Below are positions 60,632-64,000 of a stretch of 64,000 nucleotides of DNA, in pieces. The position numbers and the translations under genes were made by a program. The DNA comes from CAIYRG01 sp964494505 (GTDB lineage: Bacteria > Pseudomonadota > Alphaproteobacteria > Micropepsales > Micropepsaceae), in the NCBI GenBank assembly GCA_964494505.1, contig CAZBRO010000026.1:17695-81694 (forward strand), written 5' to 3'. Under the pieces are notes generated by a model. It ran no database searches, was not told the DNA's origin, and saw only the letters and a list, made by a program, of their open reading frames with translations. Within the stretch, counting starts at the first letter, position 1; each line of letters starts with the position of its first letter.

Positions 60632-62086
60632 TCAGGCGGCGTGAAGTGCGGCCGCGCCCATGGTGCATTCGGCCGGAAAGACGACCGTGATGGTTGTGCC
60701 TTGGCCGACCTGGCTGTCGAGCCGGATGCGGCCGCCATGCATGTCGACCAGACCCTTGACGATGGGAAGACCCAAGCCGCTGCCGCGCTGTCCGGTAGTG
60801 ACGGCGGGGTCCATCTGGCCGAAGCGGTCGAACAGGCGGGGCAGTTCCTCGGGGCGGATACCGACACCCGTGTCGGCGACGGTAAGCTCTACCTCCCGAG
60901 CCTCGTTGACGCGGACGCGCACCTCGATCCCGCCGCCGGGCGGGGTGAATTTGACCGCGTTGGAAACAAGATTTGCGAGGATCTGCTGCATGGCGCGCAG
61001 ATCGGCATTCAGCAAAGGACAGACGCTGGGGAGAACCGCCACGACGCCGACGTCCTTTTCCTGGGCTCTGGCGTTGGCGAGATGCACCTGCTCCAGGACC
61101 ACGCCTGCGAGATCGACCGGCGCCCGGTCCAGCTTCTTGCAGCCGGCCTCGATTTTGGCGAGATCGAGAATATCGTCGATCATGGCCAGCAGATGGTGAC
61201 CGGATTGATTGATGAAGCCGCCATATTCGGAATAGCGGTCGGGCGCATTGCCAAAGGCGCGCGTCTGTACGATATCGGAAAACCCGATGATCGCGTTCAA
61301 GGGCGTTCGCAGCTCATGGCTCATATTGGCGAGGAATTCGGATTTCGCCCTGCTTGCGGCAAGCGCGCGCTCATGGGCAATCCGCAGGTTTCCGATCAGG
61401 TCCTCGCGGTCGTGTTCAAGCTGCCAGGAACGGTGGAATCGCGCATGGATCATGCGGGATTGGATGCCCATCATCGTCATGTAGACGAGCGCCAGCACGA
61501 TCAGCAGGGAATAGGTGTAGTAGCTGTTGGCGAATTCGAGCGTGGTGATTGCCGCGAACAGCGCAAAGGCCGCGGCAAACGCGGTTGCCGCGTGCGGGGA
61601 AAACATCGTGGTTGCTGCCGCCAGACTGCACGAAAGAATAAGCAGAGGAAAAATGTCGCTGCCCGGCGGTGCGAACAGCGAAAGCGCGAACACGCCCCAT
61701 GTCCCCATCAGGAACGATGTGGCGATCACCACCAGGCGAGCGGCCTTCTTCGTGTGGGTTACGGGGGCGCCGCCGCGCGGCCAGCAGCGGCGGAGCAGGA
61801 TCGTCTCGTTGAACGCGCTGGCCGCGAAAACGGCAAGGAGTGCCGCCGCCATATGAAAGAGCGGGGCGCGTGCGTTGTGCACGAAAATCACCACGGTGCC
61901 GGCAAGCGGCAGCGCATAATCGAGGCCCCTGAGGTTGGGCCGCACATAGGCGAGTGCCGCTTCGACCCTTTGCGCGTCCATGGCGGTCCGCGGGTTCAAG
62001 GAGTCCCGGACGGCGCACGGCAGGCCCGCTATGGCGGCCGCTCCGCGACCCCAGTGGTCTTTGAGTTTGGCAATCCAGTGCGACAT
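60632..62086 (-). CDS. Membrane sensor histidine kinase, orphan
   Basis: A 484-residue sensor kinase. ATG at 62086 chosen; a GTG at 62131 adds 15 residues. About six helices (55-215) form a membrane sensor without a large periplasmic loop. HisKA domain: FLANMSHELRTPLNAIIGF (phospho-His). HATPase: LVSNAVKFTPPGGG (N box), ADTGVGIRPEELPRLFDRF, RGSGLGLPIVKGLVDMHGG. It resembles PleC/DivJ-type kinases of Alphaproteobacteria. No response regulator is next to it, so its output is unknown. Confidence 0.92.
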   Translation of the reverse strand: MSHWIAKLKDHWGRGAAAIAGLPCAVRDSLNPRTAMDAQRVEAALAYVRPNLRGLDYALPLAGTVVIFVHNARAPLFHMAAALLAVFAASAFNETILLRRCWPRGGAPVTHTKKAARLVVIATSFLMGTWGVFALSLFAPPGSDIFPLLILSCSLAAATTMFSPHAATAFAAAFALFAAITTLEFANSYYTYSLLIVLALVYMTMMGIQSRMIHARFHRSWQLEHDREDLIGNLRIAHERALAASRAKSEFLANMSHELRTPLNAIIGFSDIVQTRAFGNAPDRYSEYGGFINQSGHHLLAMIDDILDLAKIEAGCKKLDRAPVDLAGVVLEQVHLANARAQEKDVGVVAVLPSVCPLLNADLRAMQQILANLVSNAVKFTPPGGGIEVRVRVNEAREVELTVADTGVGIRPEELPRLFDRFGQMDPAVTTGQRGSGLGLPIVKGLVDMHGGRIRLDSQVGQGTTITVVFPAECTMGAAALHAA

Positions 62087-62252
62087 CGGTTTGCTTGCTG
62101 AGGGCCATCTGCAACCGCACAGATGTGACACGGCGCGAGTTAACGCCGGTTTTCCTTTTCGGAAGGAAGCACGGTAAACAAACGGTTTCCGCGCAGCGGT
62201 TGCAGATAACGAAACCTGCTGCTACGCACGCGGGCCCCCGCAAGGTCGTGTC

Positions 62253-63839
62253 ATGAGCCTTCATTCTCCCGCTGCCGATCCGACGCCTGGCGCGCAAGCG
62301 AAGAGGCGGCGGACCTTCGCCATCATTTCCCATCCCGACGCCGGCAAGACGACGCTGACGGAGCAATTGCTGTTGCTCGGCGGCGCGATCCGGTTGGCGG
62401 GGCAGGTGAAGGCGCGGGGCGAAGCGAGGCGCGCGCGCTCGGACTGGATGCGGATCGAGCAGGAGCGCGGGATTTCGGTCACCACCGCTGTGATGACGTT
62501 CGAGTTCGAAGACGCGGTGTTCAATCTGCTCGACACGCCGGGCCACGAGGATTTTTCGGAAGACACCTACCGCACGCTGACGGCGGTGGATTCCGCGGTC
62601 ATGGTGATCGACGCGGCCAAGGGCATCGAGACCCAGACACGCAAGCTGTTCGAGATTTGCCGCCTGCGCGACATTCCGATCATGACGTTCATCAACAAGA
62701 TGGACCGGGAGGCGCGCGATCCCTTCGAACTGGTCGACGAGATCGCCGACCAGCTTCAGCTTGAATGCGCCGCGATGGATTGGCCGGCCGGATCGGGGCT
62801 GAACTTTCACGGCGTGTTCGATCTCTTCACGGACGAATTCGTGAAATTCGGGCTGGGCGAGCCGCGCATGAAGGATCTGTCCGCGCTGCCCGATGATGTG
62901 CGCGCGAAATTGATGGAAGAGGTGGAGTTGGTGCGGCACGCGTCTTCGCCGTTCGATCTGGAGACCTATCGGGCAGGGCACATGACGCCGGTGTTTTTCG
63001 GCGCGGCGCTGAAGAATTTCGGCGTGCGCAATCTGTTGCAGGCCCTGGCCCGCTTCGCGCCCAGCCCTCGGCCGCAAGCAGCGCAGCCGCGCACCGTGGA
63101 TCCTTCCGAAGACGAGGTCACCGGCTTCGTGTTCAAGGTGCAGGCGAACATGGACCCGAATCATCGCGACAGGGTCGCGTTCCTGCGCTTGTGCTCGGGG
63201 CGGTTCAAACGCGGCATGCGGCTGAAGCAATCGGGCACGGGAAAATCGATCGGCATCCACAACCCGATCCTGTTTTTCGCGCAGGAGCGCGACATCGTGG
63301 ACGAGGCGTGGCCCGGCGACATCATCGGAATCCCGAGCCACGGCGTTTTGCGCGTCGGCGACACGCTGACCGAACGCGCCGATCTGGTGTTCACCGGGAT
63401 TCCCAATTTCGCGCCCGAGATTTTGCGCCGCGTGCGCCTGTTCGACGCGATGAAGGCCAAGCATTTGAAGCGCGCGCTGGAGAGCTTGGCCGAAGAGGGC
63501 GTGACGCAGGTGTTCAGGCCGCTGATCGGCGCGCAATGGACGGTCGGTGTGGTCGGGCAGTTGCAGTTGGACGTGCTGAAGAGCCGGCTGCAGGCGGAAT
63601 ATGGGCTGGATGTGGACTTGGAAGCATCCCCCTATGAGACCGCGCGCTGGGTGGCGGGCGCCGCCGAAGAGGTGGTGAAGTTCCGGGACGCCAATCGCGG
63701 GCAGATGGCGGAGGACCGCGACGGCGGGCCTGTATTCCTGGCGAAAAGCGCGTGGGAATTGGGCTATGTGGGCGGGAAGTTTCCGAACATACGGTTTTTG
63801 AAGACCCGCGAACGCAGCCACGCGGCAGAGGCGGCGTAA
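62253..63839 (+). CDS. prfC: Peptide chain release factor 3
   Basis: A 528-residue translational GTPase that recycles RF1/RF2 after termination. G1 SHPDAGKTTLTEQ, G2 region RGISVTTAVM, G3 DTPGHEDFSEDTYR, G4 NKMDR. Domain features GFVFKVQANMDPNHRDR and the C-terminal PNIRFLKTRERSH are specific to RF3 rather than EF-G. ATG at 62253. Single-copy housekeeping gene, transcribed away from the histidine kinase. Confidence 0.96.
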   Translation: MSLHSPAADPTPGAQAKRRRTFAIISHPDAGKTTLTEQLLLLGGAIRLAGQVKARGEARRARSDWMRIEQERGISVTTAVMTFEFEDAVFNLLDTPGHEDFSEDTYRTLTAVDSAVMVIDAAKGIETQTRKLFEICRLRDIPIMTFINKMDREARDPFELVDEIADQLQLECAAMDWPAGSGLNFHGVFDLFTDEFVKFGLGEPRMKDLSALPDDVRAKLMEEVELVRHASSPFDLETYRAGHMTPVFFGAALKNFGVRNLLQALARFAPSPRPQAAQPRTVDPSEDEVTGFVFKVQANMDPNHRDRVAFLRLCSGRFKRGMRLKQSGTGKSIGIHNPILFFAQERDIVDEAWPGDIIGIPSHGVLRVGDTLTERADLVFTGIPNFAPEILRRVRLFDAMKAKHLKRALESLAEEGVTQVFRPLIGAQWTVGVVGQLQLDVLKSRLQAEYGLDVDLEASPYETARWVAGAAEEVVKFRDANRGQMAEDRDGGPVFLAKSAWELGYVGGKFPNIRFLKTRERSHAAEAA

Positions 63840-63945
63840 CAACGCGCCCTGACGATGTAGCTATATTTCTGTAGGTACAGGAGGCCCCGTTCAGCGCGCG
63901 AAAGGCCACCCGGCATGAAAGGAAAGCCTATGAAGAAGGCGAATT

Positions 63946-64000
63946 CTAGGCCGCGTGGACAAATTTGAGCCAGTAACGAGTTGAAGCCAAGAACAACATG
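63946..64000 (-). mobile_element. Transposase C-terminal end (truncated by window edge)
   Basis: On the minus strand the frame entering at the right edge reads LFLASTRYWLKFVHAA and stops at TAG (63946-63948). A short hydrophobic-aromatic end of this type is found in IS4/IS5-group transposases, so the rest of an insertion sequence probably lies beyond the window. The region 63865-63945 after the prfC gene would then hold its end, including GGAGGCCCCGTTCA near 63882; I could not verify an inverted repeat without the other end. Confidence 0.4.

Noticed and set aside
63914..63967. Very short Lys-rich frame near the right edge
   Set aside because: Seventeen codons overlapping the end of the probable insertion sequence; no promoter and no reason to call it a gene.

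Overview
This 64 kb window is high-G+C chromosomal DNA of an alphaproteobacterium. The evidence is a divergent GlnB-type PII, an E. coli-like OppB in an Opp operon, MAPEG, AsmA and CPA2 antiporter proteins, many TonB/c-type cytochrome/Tat-exported proteins, and dispersed hairpin repeats of the kind common in soil Alphaproteobacteria. A member near Rhizomicrobium/Micropepsales or Caulobacterales would fit, but the sequence shown does not settle the genus. There is no phage, plasmid backbone, CRISPR array, rRNA or tRNA. The only transposon trace is a transposase tail at the right edge.

Layout. 0-9.5 kb: two short secreted-protein genes (DUF6152 and a 'PDFSGxW' family member), a large TonB-dependent receptor with its own terminator, a TPR-methyltransferase fusion, then three more secreted DUF6152/PDFSGxW genes. 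9.6-15.1 kb: an oligopeptide ABC operon oppB-oppC-oppDF(fused)-oppA on the minus strand. 15.2-25 kb: orphan polyamine-type binding protein and AsmA; a Fur-controlled ferric-binding protein with a separate fused ferric permease but no ATPase; a diheme cytochrome; an S1/P1 nuclease gene broken by an in-frame stop and bracketed by inverted repeats. 25-34.5 kb: a Tat-exported MmgE/PrpD protein, an orphan VapB antitoxin, a glutamine-synthetase-like ligase, then a plus-strand run of DUF6152, two tandem diheme cytochromes, two PDFSGxW proteins and a B3-type metallo-beta-lactamase-fold protein. 34.4-48 kb: mostly housekeeping and transport genes (pepN, an NMT1-type binding protein, PII, CopC-like, cobA, phosphomannomutase, dusA) with a TylF-like methyltransferase between two paralogous exported proteins. 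48-64 kb: a PQQ dehydrogenase with a lanthanide-type Asp pair, a sigma-54 promoter driving a 43-residue membrane peptide, an antiporter, a three-gene minus-strand cluster of exported enzymes (Tat TPP enzyme, cytochrome c, amidase), MAPEG, an Fe-S protein, an amidohydrolase, a histidine kinase and prfC.

How the genes may work together. The recurring theme is periplasmic chemistry: three DUF6152 proteins whose predicted mature N-terminus is His-His with a third conserved His exactly 26 residues later, five PDFSGxW paralogues, four c-type cytochromes, a PQQ dehydrogenase and three Tat-exported members of usually cytosolic enzyme families. The strongest candidates for undescribed biology are the DUF6152 His-His proteins as possible histidine-brace metal proteins, the sigma-54-driven small membrane protein at 50070-50201, the Tat-TPP enzyme/cytochrome pair at 55059-57418, and two intergenic arrays of about 11-nt GATAAGG-like units at 27116-27180 and 39693-39759. 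All starts, motifs and repeats were read by eye; no database search was run.
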